A DNA stretch of 64,000 bases from Heterocephalus glaber (Eukaryota; Chordata; Mammalia; Rodentia; Bathyergidae), in NCBI RefSeq assembly GCF_000247695.1, contig NW_004624732.1, positions 20,747,180 through 20,811,179 on the forward strand, given 5' to 3'. A program made the position numbers and the translations under genes. The notes under the pieces are model-generated. The model did no database searches. It saw only the letters and a program-made list of their open reading frames with translations, and had not been told where the DNA came from. Shown here one piece after another: positions 34,857 to 47,412 of this stretch; the first letter of the stretch is position 1; each line of letters starts with the position of its first letter.

Positions 34857-37800
34857 CCCATATATATTTTTCCTGTCTTTTTAAAAACTGTCCCATTTGC
34901 TTAATACTTAATTCTCTTTCTCCTTCTCTTTCTGACCCCTAACTCTCTCTTTGTATGGCCATAAACTCCTATAATTTCTCTAGCTCTATTACTCACTCGA
35001 CACCTGGATGAGCACAAGGGAAGTTAGAATGTAGGCAGGCTGAGAAGGAGAGCAACCGTGAAGGCTCCTGAATACTCATGATTAAATGTTCTGTCCCTGC
35101 TGGACAATCAGTTATAATTGCACTGCATGGGAAGGAGAACGACTCCACAGAACTAGGAACCCACTCCTGGAGAAGACTCTGCACTGTCTTGGAGTCAGGA
35201 AAATTTCCTAGGGTGGGTGGCTCATGTGGGGAGCTGAGAGACATGGGGAGGATATTTTTACATTTGATAAGAGGGAGCAGAGTGCCTGGAGGGTGGCAAC
35301 CAGGATCAGTGGAATCCTCCAAATGGACAGGTTATCTAGCTGAGAATCAGACCATAAAACAATTAATGTGATTTGTATATTTATTTCAAGGAAAAGCAAA
35401 ATGTTCTAGAAGGTTGTCTGTTTATCTGTTTGTATTTCATAGTTCTTTGGTTTCATATGTCAATCAGGCCATCTTTTGTAGATGAGCTAATTCTCATAGA
35501 TGTATTAACAGCTACAATGAGATAATGTGCTAGTCCTCTAATCAACATGTTTTCACATTAGTTATGTCTAATACTTCACTCAAAAATTAACAGCTTATGG
35601 ATTTGAGATTTGGTTTTAAGAATATTGTGCATCTATTACGTTTTCATCTCACTATACATATAGGATATAGAAAGGAAATCATTTAAATTATTTTATCTGT
35701 AAAATGGGACAGCACCAAATTACATATAGTTGTCCAAGTCATAGATGAGAAAACTGAAATGCAATGCTCAGTGTTTGAAGTGCTTATTCAATGCTCATTG
35801 TTATTTCAGTATGGTATTATTACACATGACTCTTTGGCTCCCTGCACATGTTTGCTGGGGATATTTATTGCCATTCACATAGCAAATCTTCACAGGTATA
35901 GCAAGAGCCTGGTCATTGTCAAAGAATCAGGAAATAAGACATTGGAAATTTTGGGGGATAATACAAATTTTCTATGTGTTTGATAATTTGTTTCTTGTGG
36001 ACAACTTATTTTCTTAAAAAATAAAATCAAGTTTTAGAGTCTAAATGACTGCTCCTCACTCTCCAAGAGAATTTGGTTTCAATATCCCCAAAAGAACAGG
36101 CATGATAAGGCCTGTCTTAAAATTTATTTGTAGGAGAAAAAAAAGATGGAAAACAATGTATTCAAATGCATTTATTAGATCAAAAGAAAAAGAGCTTTCA
36201 CTCTGATTATTGTCAATATGATTAGAGACTGGGGAAGATCAGAACCGTTAGTGCTGAAACTCAAAAGCATGGTAGTAAATTTACTGGACAAATATTTTCC
36301 AAGGAAATTTCATTTCCAGAATTTGCCGATTCTATCTCTACCTCCCATGACAACACCCTTTCTTTGGGATGATGTGACTCCTACCTTAGGAAAGAGTCAT
36401 TTCATGTTTCTAGTCTTGGGGCACTTTTGTCCAGAAACTTCAGTTGTTTTCTTAAGAATGTATCTGATATACTCCTGTATTTCTATGTACAATAGTATTG
36501 CTATCCTTTTCTATGTTTTTAGAAAATCTAATTAATGAATTTTAAAATCCATATCTTGTTTTTCTAGCAGTTATTAATTGGGCAAAAATGAGTACTGGAT
36601 TCAGTATGAGTCTATGTATCTCCAGTGTACAGTTTCAGATTTATGGGATTAGTTACAATTCAATTAGATTTTTGGGGAAGGGTGTATATGAATAAAGCAT
36701 GCGTCCAATTTAATCTTCATCAAACTTTTCATATGGGAGATTTAAGTTATTTCAGCTCATATCTTTGAATCATTTACATAACTCTATAGCAACATTTATT
36801 CTACTATAAAATAGAAAAGACTAGACCAAATGGGTTAGAGGAAATAGAAAAAGATTATAACAGCACTTCATAATGTGTTGTAACAGAAAAGAAAGGAAAC
36901 TTGGTTTAATTCAAAGAAGATTGTGTTTCCCCACTTGAACTGATTTAGCAATGTAGGTTAGTTGGCTACTATTATGAAGAATTGTAATCAGGACATGCAA
37001 TTATGTCTTCTTCTGCCCTCATGAGTTAATTTTGCACAACAGCAGGTCATGGGGGGATCAATAAAGACATTACACTTATTTTCTCTTTCCACAATATCCC
37101 TAGACATATTTGATGCTCATAACCACCTTATGGCATTCTGACAACTCTATTGCTATAGTTGGAAACATTTTTCTGTTTAACCTGCATATAGAAAGAATCT
37201 TACAAACCAGAGTTAACACATTCTCACTGACTGTAGAAGGAATCAGACATGCTACCTGTCTTTAAGATGTTCCTACATGTGGATGGTAAGGTAGGCACCA
37301 AAGAAACTAAATAGATACTAAAAGAAGACTGGATGAGTGAAATTAGATCAGGAAGAAATGGGCTCTGCCCCCTGAAACTTAGTGAATCTGGAGCTGATGA
37401 AGAAGAATCATCTGTCCTAGAAAGAAAGCAGAGAATTCCAATGGAAGAAGTAAATCAGTCTGTGAGCCAGTATTCCCTGTGCTGAAGAAAATCTGGCCTT
37501 CTAGTACACTGAATGAATATTGGGTGCATGAGATCCATACAAACACAATAAGGATACATAGTGAATGTGCTGATGTTATCTATATTTTTAGAGTAATCAA
37601 AAAGGACAATAGAGTGAAGAAGACAAAATTTTAACATGAAGTAGGGGCACTTTCATATTTAGGGTTAAAGACTATAGCTATTACTATTATAATATAAGGA
37701 TAAAGGACATGATCATATTTTAAAAGGTCAACATAAATATTTGCAATCACATTTTGGCTTCCTCTCTTTTGAATATGCTTAGCATCATTTTAGCATTGTT

Positions 37801-39004
37801 TGAACTCAAGAAAGTAGAACCCTATGTTTGACGCATTGAGAGATCGATTTAGAAGACAAAGCAATTCCAACCATAAATTTCTAAGACAAAACCAGTAGAA
37901 GTGGCCACATATGGATGATTTTTCCAAACAATTCACTTCTTTGAAGATATGTTAAACTATAAAGAATGACCCACAGGGCTCTACCCTTTGTTTACAAGCA
38001 CATGATACATTTTTTTTGACCTGAAGTATCTCAGGACAAGTTCTTTCACATAAGTACAACTAAGCAAATACTTGTCGTCTCTGAAAACCTACAAGAGTTA
38101 ACACCCTTACAGAATTCAAAATAAGCTGGATATACAAATGTTAAAGGACCATATTGAGTGATATTATATCCATAGAAATATACCCTTCCAAACACATTAT
38201 AGGGCATAATGGATTGCGGACGGATATGTGAATAAATTGGCAACATCTGAAGTTTGCTCCAGACTGTAGCATCTTTGAAGAGAATATTTTAAAAATATTA
38301 CAGGAATTCTCTAGTCTTGCTGTGCTCAGAATGTGAGAAAATAGGGAAATTGATGTTTGGGGGTGGATTTTCTTCTGACCTGCCTGAAAGCTGGTCTGAT
38401 CCTTTTCCATTTGGATATTTACATCTTGAAAAAGGGACTGAATGTTGGCTCAAATTCCTCTCTTGCAAAAGCCACCTGATGAGAGGACCCAAGTATTGTA
38501 TTGTCTTCCCCAAACCAACGCAACATGGGGGCTTGTGTTCCATTAGCAAGCACATGGCTACACTGGCTTTACTTTTTCTGCTAGAAAGCTCAGAGAGTAA
38601 AAACCTACAATGAAATGGACTAATTACAATCTGCAGTCCCAGAGATCTCTCGGAAAATGTTGCATCAAACAATTAAATTGTGTCTCATATATGCACAATT
38701 ACTCTTTTCAGCAAATAAAATATGTAGAAATAGCCCTGTCCTCTGAAAAGGTAATTGGTTACCCTGTGATATCACTCTTGTGGAGTGATCATAGGAAATT
38801 TCTGCTAATTGTAAAGTATTTACAAAGAAGTTTTTCTAAATATGGAATCCTAAACGTATATAAATATATGTAATGAAGCTTTTTAAAGAGGAAAAAGTAA
38901 TAAATAGCCTACCAATTAATTCCCTTGGGTTGGCAAATATATTTTGCATGACCATATCATGAAATCTTATACAGCCATTACTGATACTAAATATGGAGCA
39001 AATG
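34857..39004. other. Unassigned flank, about 4.1 kb
   Basis: No gene seen. Open frames of 97 to 124 codons (for example 38298-38672 minus, 36218-36535 plus) have no recognisable family content. A MIR-like patch at about 35700-35760 (TTTATCTGTAAAATGGGACAG and AGATGAGAAAACTGAAATGC) is seen in both orientations and is too short to call. Confidence 0.4.
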
Positions 39005-39300
39005 TAATTTTATTTATTTATATATTTATTTATTTATTTATTTACTCATTCATTTATTGTTAGCACATGCTTGTGGTACATAGTGTTTACATTCTTTTTG
39101 GCAAGGTGGCACATGTACATGTACAAAACACATTTTAATTCCTTTTTTTATCCCTTTCAACACCCCTTCCTCCATTTCTTGATCCCTTTCCCATTTGAGA
39201 AAGATCTATTTACCTGTTTTCTATTATCTTATCTTTTTTTTAACTCCTTAGTGTATTTGTATTTTAGGTATCTCTTATAAGCAAAAACATGTCATATCTA
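39005..39300 (-). repeat. TTTA array followed by probable L1 3' end, antisense
   Basis: A TTTA/TATT array (39008-39056) is followed by GTGGTACATAG..., CCTTCCTCCATTTCTTGATCCC and CTATTATCTTATCTTTTTTT. The order resembles the reversed purine-rich 3' UTR of the L1 lineage here. Moderate certainty. Confidence 0.45.
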
Positions 39301-39879
39301 AGTTTGTGTCAGATTTGAAAATATAGTCTTAAAAATTTCATGAAACGCTAAGGAAGAATTAGCATATAATGTGGTTTTAAAGTTTAATAGAATATGTACC
39401 TTCTGTATATAGAGAGACAAGTAATGAAATAGGATAAAACTCATTGAAATAGTTATGCTAGAATGGAAGCATTTGTGGGATTTTTCTTATATAAATTATT
39501 AAAATTTTATATCCTTATCTGAAAAGATAACTTGAAATTGTAGCAAGGGAAATAACAGAGCAAACAAAAGCTACTGAGGTGACTAAGTGAATTAAAATGT
39601 TGACATTCTAATTACAAGTGATGAATGATATAAAATCAACCTATAAATTAGATAACTTTTTGGAGAACTGAAAGATAAATGTGAGATCTCATTGAATATT
39701 TCTGATGAACAATCGCACAATAATGTTGTGTGACCAAGGAAGGCAGAATGTAAGACAGGAATCTTGAGAACACCAAACTGATTGAATTCCTGCAACATTC
39801 TGGACTTATATGTGGCTTTGGTTTTAGCCAACTTCAGACATTAAGTTAACGAACAATGACATATACATGGAACTGTGGG
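39301..39879. other. Unassigned flank
   Basis: Nothing recognised. Confidence 0.4.
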
Positions 39880-40243
39880 GTGTTGTGGTTTGGGAGAGAA
39901 CAAGCTGTCCTCCCAAAGCTCCAGGTGCTCTTAGGCAGGACTTTGGGGAAATGATGAGCTTATGAGGGCATTAAAGCTGAAGGTGATGTTGGGGCCTGCT
40001 GGGAAGAAGGGGGTCACTGGGGCTGTGACCTGGAAGGGTGGATCTCCTTGTTGGCACCTCCCTTCTCTTCTGGTTCCTGGTCTCCATGAAGTGAGCCTTC
40101 CCTTGTGGCAGATCCTTCCACCATGCCTTTTCTGCCTTGGAGTTAGCTGACTATAGAATGAAAACAGCCAAAATACACCTTACCATCATGAAGTTGTGGG
40201 TATCTAGCATTTTTTCCACTGAGAAAAAAAGTAACTAAGAAAC
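39880..40243 (+). repeat. MaLR-like LTR, sense
   Basis: TGTTGTGGTTTGGGAGAG, AAGAAGGGGGTCACTGGGGC, CCTGGTCTCCATGAAGTGAGC, CTGACTATAGAATGAAAAC, and a GAAAAAAAGTAACTAAGAAAC end. Same order as the copy at 34.5 kb but clearly diverged from it. Confidence 0.65.
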
Positions 40244-40689
40244 TAGGAGGTTGTGAATCTGTCACATATACCATTTTCATTTTCCTCCTGAGAAATCAAG
40301 GCATTAGTTCAGAAATGTAAAGGGCTGCCTTAATGCTTAGCAGTGCTGTCATTCTGGACCTAGACATAATGAGAAAAGAGATTAGTAGAACCCATCATAA
40401 GGAAGGTGTACTACAAAAAAAAAAAAAAGAAAAAAATGTAGCTAAGTGGAGGTCTGGCTTTCCCTAAAGCTGCAGGGAGGGGTGAGTGTCTGTAGTGTGG
40501 GTATGGGGGATCATCATGCAGGCAGGGCACATAGGACAGGGGGAGAACTAACCCACAGGTTGCAGTGTGTGGATTAAAGTCTCAGCGACTCTACTGAGGC
40601 AATTTGCTTGCCAGACATTGGGCTCTGATTCCCTACCTGTAAGCATATTTCATCTTTCTTGGATGAGTTTCTGAATTTTTGTTAAGTGT
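40244..40689. other. Unassigned flank
   Basis: Contains an A-rich run (40412-40438). Nothing else recognised. Confidence 0.4.
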
Positions 40690-41068
40690 TTTGGGTGCAC
40701 ATTGAGGCCATACTCTTAAATGAAATAATTAAGACACATGTGTAAATACCAAATAGTTGCTCTGGTGTGAGAAGCTGAAAGTGTAAATAGGGATCAAAAT
40801 GTATAATAGATAATGTGAAATAGGAAGAAAAATTCCAAAGGGGAAGGGGAAGTGGGATGGGTAAGGGAAAGAAAAGAAAGATGGGAATGGAATAAATATG
40901 AGATAAAGAAAAAAAAAAGGAAACAAAATCTTTCTAAGTGGGGTGGGTGGAGAGGTTGAAGGGAAGGCAAATGGGGAAAAAAAATAAGAACCAAGATATA
41001 TCAAATTCCCAATGATGAATGTCATCATACTGTATACCTAAAATGTACCAATAAACTTAATAAAAAAT
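40690..41068 (+). repeat. L1 3' UTR
   Basis: GAGGCCATACTCTTAAATG, TCTGGTGTGAGAAGCTGAAAG, the purine-rich tract, and ATGTACCAATAAACTTAAT. Same lineage as the 3.8 and 50.5 kb copies. Confidence 0.85.
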
Positions 41069-41688
41069 AGATTTAATGGAACACTAAGCATGCAACGGAT
41101 GATTAAAAGTTAACTATTTGTCAATAAAAAAAGTTATTTGTTTTAGTCAGTCCCAGCATTTGCCATAGCGAGACTGTTCCTAGTCACTCACTGTTGAAAT
41201 CTTCAAATTGTAGGACCATTTATCAACAATCTCAGAATTGGGTGTTTGGAATTTCGAAAATATCAAGGAACTTTGATCTAGCTATCTTAATCTAGTCTAC
41301 GAAAAATTACACTAGAAAGATATCCATGGCATAGTAGTATTTACAACTAAAGAATTTTCAAGCCAGATAAATGTTTAACCATGGCAGATTCATTAGAGTG
41401 TGATGGATTAAAATACGATGGTCATTAACAATATTTGCAAATATATTACACATTTTTTATTGCTGAGAAGAAAATCAGTAGTGCAAATTGATATATGTAG
41501 AATATGTGTACATCTTGGTAAAAAAATTCAAATATGAAATCTTAAAATACATGTCTTTATGTTATGGCATTTTTCTAGTGATTGAACATTTCAAATTATC
41601 TATGGTTATTCAAATTTATTTTATAATCAGAAAAATAACTTTTTCTATGAATGTGAAATGGCAGGTTGTCACCAGTTACCAAAAAAAA

Positions 41689-41689
<1 letters not shown>
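41069..41689. other. Unassigned flank
   Basis: AT-rich, nothing recognised. Confidence 0.4.
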
Positions 41690-41756
<67 letters not shown>

Positions 41757-41768
41757 GTATATATATAG
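41690..41768. repeat. Compound AT/GT microsatellite
   Basis: About 34 bp of AT, then about 18 bp of GT, then AT again with one GT interruption. It is expected to be length-variable and hairpin-prone. Confidence 0.95.
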
Positions 41769-42103
41769 TTGCAGCTCATATTATTTTATTTTATAACATC
41801 AAATGTGCATTCTATATGTAAGATGCTGTGAGTACAGATTAACTTTTATTTTTATTTGGACTATTTTTAAGAAAGATAGGCAGTGAAAGATTAAAACTCA
41901 GAAGACAAGCTGGAGTACATTAAGAATTAAGGCATGCAATATCACTTTTAAGCAGTATTTTTTTAATTGTAAAGGAGTTGGATAAGAGAGAACGTGACTG
42001 GGTTTTCCAAAAAATAACATTGCTTGTTGTAAAGAAAAGTCTACAAGAATCACAGTATGAATTAAGAAACAAGAAAAGGAGACAAAATTTTTGCATTAAA
42101 AAG
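41769..42103. other. Unassigned flank
   Basis: Nothing recognised. Confidence 0.4.
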
Positions 42104-42111
42104 TAAAACCA

Positions 42112-42201
42112 GGGCCAGGGATTTAGCTCAGTGGTTCTGGTGCCTGCATTGCAAGCGCAAGGTCCTGAGTTCTATCCCTGGTACCCCCCCCCCAAAAAAA
42201 A
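42112..42201 (+). repeat. ID-type SINE with short target duplication
   Basis: GGGCCAGGGATTTAGCTCAG, GCAAGCGCAAGGTCCTGAG, then a C run and an A-tail. TAAAACCA flanks it (42104-42111 and 42202-42209). Confidence 0.9.
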
Positions 42202-42349
42202 TAAAACCAAAGGAAAAACAGCTCCTCCCATGGTTCATTCTACCAGTTCCTTCAGTTAGCCTTTAATAATGTAGTCATCACTTTGGAAATTGAGATGTGA
42301 TGTCCTCCTCACTTTTGTACTTGAAGGAGTTTTCTCTCATTTTAAACAC

Positions 42350-42902
42350 ACTTGCCACTGCAGACAGGCAGGTCTGTGCACACCCTAGCAAAGTCCCGAG
42401 TCTCGCCAAAGACACCAAATCACCCCGCTGCAGACAGGCAGACACCTGGTTCCACACTACAAACACGCAGAGGACACCAGACCACCAGACCAAGGTACTG
42501 AGTCCTGCTGCTCCTGGCCCAGAGGTAGGGGCTTCTGAGCCACTGTCCCACTGCTCCTGGTCCAGAGGAAGGGGCTTCCCGGTCACCATCCCTCCCACTG
42601 CTCCTGGCCCAGAGGTAGGGGCTTCTGAGCCACTGTCCCACTGCTCCTGGTCCAGAGGAAGGGGCTTCCCGGTCACCATCCCTCCCACTGCTCCCGGCCC
42701 AGAGGTAGGGGCTTCTGAGCCACTGTCCCACTGCTCCTGGTCCAGAGGAAGGGGCTTCCCGGTCACCATCCCTCCCACTGCTCCCAGCCCAGAGGAAAGG
42801 GCTTTTGGGCCACCATCCCTACCACTGCTCCTGGCCCCTGTCCCACCTCTCCCAGCTCAGAGGAGGTAATCCGTGCAGGTGCTAACAGCCCCCCGCACCA
42901 GT
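42350..42902 (+). repeat. L1 5' UTR with 90-bp tandem monomers
   Basis: Three near-identical 90-bp units (42510-42599, 42600-42689, 42690-42779) are followed by a decayed part-unit. Each unit is itself two related halves built around CTGCTCCTGG...CCAGAGG. They end about 45 bp before the L1 ORF1 ATG at 42907, so they are promoter monomers. Because 90 is a multiple of three, several frames on both strands stay open (190 and 166 codons); these are not genes. Confidence 0.8.
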
Positions 42903-42906
42903 CAAA

Positions 42907-43602
42907 ATGAGAAAATACCTAAATAAGTCTCAAAACCAGACTTCTAGATCACCTCCAGAAACCCCAAAGGGAAATGAGACGGAACACTCTGATACTCAAC
43001 CACCTGGACCCATTGAACTGGCAACAAAAGGGGATCTGAAAAAAATGAAATCAGAAATAATTTCTCAGATAACAGGAGAAATTGTGCCCCTAGTGCAAGA
43101 CATGATTAATAAATCTAGAGAGGAGCTGAGGAACATGATGGAATCCCAACATAAGAAACAAATGGAATTCATAAAACAGATGCAACTAGATTTCCAGGAC
43201 ATGGAAAACTCCATTGAAAGTCTACACAGCAGAATGTGCCAATGTGAGGACAGAATTTCAGGTGTAGAAGATAAGATTGCAATTAGTGACCAGGAAAAGA
43301 AAAATTGCTTCAAAATTATAAGGGAACATGAGAAATCAATCCAGCAGCTGCTAGATGATGCAAAGAAGAATAACATAAGACTGATTGGACTCAATGAAGA
43401 AACAGGAGAGAGTGGAGATGACATAAAAAATTTCTTCACAGAAATAATGGCAGAAAACTTCCCAAGCATGGGAAAAGAGCTTGACATACAGATAAGTGAG
43501 GTATATAGGACTCCAAATAGCCTTGATCAAAAAAAATCTACACACAGACATATAATTGTTAAGATTCTAGAAACTCAACAGAAAAACACATTTATCCTTT
43601 GA
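42907..43602 (+). pseudogene. L1 ORF1p, 3' truncated
   Basis: ORF1p is the RNA-binding chaperone of the L1 particle. The frame starts at the ATG after the 5' UTR monomers. A lysine-rich N-terminus is followed by a coiled-coil stretch (about residues 60-155), then an RRM-type region (NIRLIGLNEETGESGDDI and AENFPSMG, about residues 155-200) and HRHIIVKIL. It breaks after about residue 227, and the last few residues come from unrelated flanking DNA. Full-length ORF1p is about 300 or more residues, so most of the C-terminal domain is gone. No ORF2 and no 3' UTR follow. The retained part has no internal stop, so it is not very old. Confidence 0.85.
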
Positions 43603-44779
43603 AATTTTCTATTAAAGAGAAAATTAAAAATAGCAGAAAAGAAAAAGTCTGCAATTTGACATTCTAAGTTTATCTAGAAGATTTGTTAAATTTCAGTGAC
43701 ATTCTGAGGACACCAAGGTGCCTTGGACTTGGAAACTTTCATTAAAACAAACTTTATCTTCAGTGTGGAAAATCTGAAGTATTCACAGGAACCCAAGTAG
43801 GTTTAATTGCTTCTACTTTGCAGATTGCATGCATGATTTTAGCTTCTTCATGGAAAGAAATGAGATGGAATGGTTTCGAATCAAGTTAGTGCATATTCAA
43901 AAGGCTGACTTGGGCGATATTGCTGTAGAACTTGAAAAAATTGCATATGTTTCTGTTTCTGATATTACTGTGAGCTGAGTTAGGTGTTCATCATACAGCT
44001 GAATGGATTTTATGAGCTAACATATGAAACCCTGGTTGACACAGAATGGGCACTCAGTACAGATATGCAGTTCCTGTTCCATCTGAAGATATTTTAAAAA
44101 ATATTTTCATATATTTGGTAAATTTTATTAATAAAATAAAATGTTTTTAAATATGAAGTTTTTAATATTGAAAATACTCACAATGAAACTATGAATAAGA
44201 AAGCTGCAGGGAAGTATCTAAAACTTTTATGAGGACTTCCATGTGTCCTTGTTCTTCCTCTTGGGTGAATGAAGGATATGAAAATGTGTTTCTCAGCAAT
44301 GTAAAAGCAATCTGTTCACATCTTCTCTGGTTGATTTCACTGTTTCATGAAATTGGAGATATAGAGTAACATCTTCATTCTTCATATTAAATAATGTTCA
44401 GATTTTAAATATGCTCAATCCTTTACAGTCTTAGACATAAAACCATCATTCTGTCCTTCACAGAAGAAAAGAAAAAACTCCTCAGATTTGTTAACCAGAT
44501 TTCTTTACTTTCCATTCACATGTCACTCAAGACATCAAAATAGCTAAAAATATGATTATTGATGCCCTCATGATTGTAAAACCACTTATCACTGTTAAAT
44601 TTCAGTAGACTTGGCTCTTATAAGCCTCATAAGCATTTGATAGTCTCTCATTGTCTTCTCTTATTTATTTACTTTTAAAGCACTCTTTTCTCTTGGCTTC
44701 TATGTATTATTGATTTCTTCCTGCTTTGCTGATAACTTCTTCACAGAGTTCAAGCTTTGATATTTAGTCTTTACAGTTT
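43603..44779. other. Unassigned flank
   Basis: No gene or nameable repeat. Confidence 0.4.
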
Positions 44780-45790
44780 GGAGTTTCACAGGGCTCAATT
44801 TTAGGTTGTTATATTTTTGACTAAGTAGTCATTCCCTAGGTGAATTCTTATACTCCTATGGTTTGTTTCCATGATGAAAATTATATACTGAGCCAAGACC
44901 ACTCCTCCAGTCTCTAACCCATATGCTCAGCTGCTTTTCATTATTCCACCTAGAAGCTGCAAATAGATTGCAGATAGCAGGTGCTCATTATTTTACTCCA
45001 GTTTGCCTCCTTCAGGAAACAAAAAAAACACCTTGTAATCAGCCTTTAAACCTAGAATCTCCTCCATTTTCCCCATTCCCACTTACCCCTTCAGTTCTAA
45101 TTTCCATACATTTCTAGATACATTTCTACATACATTTCTTTGGTTTCATCTCCTCTCATACTCTTTAATCCCCTCAACTGTAATAATTTACATGTTCTAT
45201 TTAAGTAGTCTCCTAAATAAACTCATTTTTCACTTTGCCAGACACTTCTGTACACTGCAGCTACAGTGATCTACTAAAAATCCAGTTCTGAACTTTTAAT
45301 TACCCTAGTAAAAACTTTCAAATGATTTTCCATTGCTGTCGTGAAAAACTCAAATCCTTAACAAAGCCTCCTAGGTCACAAATGAGCTGACCCTCCTTCT
45401 CTCTCCAGTGTTTTTTGTTCCACTCCCAATTCCTTTTATGCATCATGATTTTGATTGTTATTTACTCCTGCACATGATCTTTTTATATATTCTTCTCTTC
45501 TGAATGGAATAGCTTCTTTTTAATTTGTCTAATGGCAATTTATCTTATACATGTTCCAATTAAGTATTTTATTCCCAGGTTTGTTCACTAATTAGACCCC
45601 TACATTTTTATATGTTCCTTTTTTAGAGCCATCACATTTGTAATTATTTGTGGATTTTTACAAATAAATATGTATTTTCTTTCTTGAAATAGCTTCAGGT
45701 GAATGAAAATCTTATTTATTCTATCAATTTATCTTCACTCCTTACGATGGGGCTTGCCACCAGGTTTGCTCTTAAATGGATATTAACTCA
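44780..45790 (+). repeat. L2 LINE, 3' half, old
   Basis: Starts with a relic of the RT motif (GTTTCACAGGGCTCAATTTTAGG, decayed PQGSxLG). It then follows the L2 tail in order: CAGCTACAGTGATCTACTAAAAA, CAAATGATTTTCCATTGCTG, CAAATCCTTAACAAAGCCTC, and ACAAATGAGCTGACCCTCC. Heavily diverged. Confidence 0.55.
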
Positions 45791-47412
45791 CCTATAGACA
45801 ACTTGTTCACTCACTTCAAGATCAACAAATCATAAAAAAATAGAGACATGGAAAATTAGACAGAACAGCTGAACCGCCAATGAATATATTCATTTTATCA
45901 ACAGAAGAAAACTATGGTAGACAAGGAGGATGTTTTCTTGCTTTTCTCTTGTGGCCTCTATTTTTCTTCAGAGGCTTTGAGGGAAGGCAAGAAAAAATTC
46001 TGCCAGGCTGGGTGGAGGCAGAAGGAGGGAGAAGTCTGGAGCAGGTTTGGCCAGGTCTCAACTTTGGAAGTGAAAAGGATCTTTGAGCAGGTTTGGCCAG
46101 GTCTCAACTTTGGAAGTGAAAAGGATCTTTGAGACTCCTTCTGTAATCTGGTACATTGAAGGTAAGGATCTTGATCATGATTTGATCTGGCATTTACAGA
46201 GGATTGACCCCAGTTAATAACCTGTCTAGGTAAGAATCATATTAGGTAATAATAAAAAGACTTGTCACTAATAGTAAGTGATGTAGTTGTCATTAATATT
46301 AAGTGATGTAGTTGCCAGTGCATTATTGTATGGTGTATGCACAATTTCATTCCTCACAGAAGTGATATCAAATAGATAATTGATAAATAGTTGATTTATA
46401 AATGAGGAAACTCATGCATGTGGAGCTAATTGACCTTTCAAAGAACTTGCTGTTAAAGGTAGTAGGGCCTCCATTCAAGTTGAAGAAGTCTGCTTGCAGA
46501 ACTTGGCTTTGAGCCACTGTGTGTTGCTTTATAGAACCAAAACAACAACAACGACAACAAACAAACAAGCAAAAAAAGAAAACATGACTGCCCTTCCTAA
46601 TAAGATTTTATGTGAACTTAGTAGGATGAATATTCCTTAAAAAATTTTCCTTTAAAAATTGCCTCTTTCCGTAACATGATCCTTCAATTTCTAGTCTTCA
46701 CTCAGAAAAATTCTCCAGCATTTGGTTTTAATGTTGCAAACATTATTTAAAAATCAAATATGTCAACTCAGCTTTATAAAATATAAGTGTACTACATTAT
46801 TTTCAGATGCAGTTATCTGTGGTTTTGACACAATCATGTTTCTTCTCTAAACTTTTCAAAGATGTACATATTTCATAAGGTTGTAATTTCTTCTTAGATT
46901 TGCATAGGGAGAAATCAGGTTTTATTGTCAGTAACAGCTAAGATAGAAGGATGTTCCTAACTAAGGAATGAGAATACCCTCATAGGTAACATCAGAAAGT
47001 GTTAAATGGATTTTTGATTAAATTTTCAAAATACTTATTCATGTGGATAAAGCAGAGAAATTTTTAGCCTGGAAGGTAAATCTTCTTTACATCTCAGGGT
47101 GTTAAAATTAAAGCTGCATTAATGCACTTTCCTCTTTGATGGTATGATGTGACTTAGTGTGTCAAAAGCAACTCCATGTCCCAAATTTCTCCACACTAGC
47201 CTCCACATGGTGTTCACAATTCCAACATTTTGAAGGAAAACCATTCTTTGAATTTTAGTTAATATCCGTAGATAAAATGCCTGAAAAATAAGTTTATGTC
47301 AAAACTAATCACTGACACACAGATATATATTAGTTCTCAGTACTATCTAGTAAGATAGAATTCAGAATGGTTTTGAGAGAAGAGATAAGTGGGGTATGAG
47401 TGCTTAAAACAG
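45791..47412. other. Unassigned flank with short duplications
   Basis: Contains the 46-bp tandem duplication listed next, a 25-bp imperfect duplication (about 46263-46312, TAAGTGATGTAGTTG) and an A/C-rich patch (46540-46580). No gene. Confidence 0.45.
46039..46133 (+). repeat. Perfect 46-bp tandem duplication
   Basis: The unit beginning GAGCAGGTTTGGCCAGG starts at 46039 and again at 46085 with no mismatch; a third copy starts but diverges after GAG. The identity implies a recent event. Confidence 0.95.

Noticed and set aside
38298..38672. 124-codon minus-strand and 98-codon plus-strand frames
   Set aside because: Overlapping frames on opposite strands without family resemblance, splice sites or promoter context.
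41690..41768. A regulatory or CRISPR-like array
   Set aside because: Simple dinucleotide repeat with no spacer structure.
42297..42869. 190-codon plus-strand and 166-codon minus-strand proline/glycine-rich open frames
   Set aside because: They are made by the 90-bp L1 promoter monomers, whose length is a multiple of three, so the frames stay open by arithmetic.
43065..43487. 140-codon serine-rich minus-strand frame
   Set aside because: Antisense shadow of L1 ORF1.
45880..46132. Small gene with an internal repeated peptide (68 and 72 codon frames)
   Set aside because: The repeated peptide is caused by the 46-bp tandem duplication; 46 is not a multiple of three, so the two units are read in different frames.
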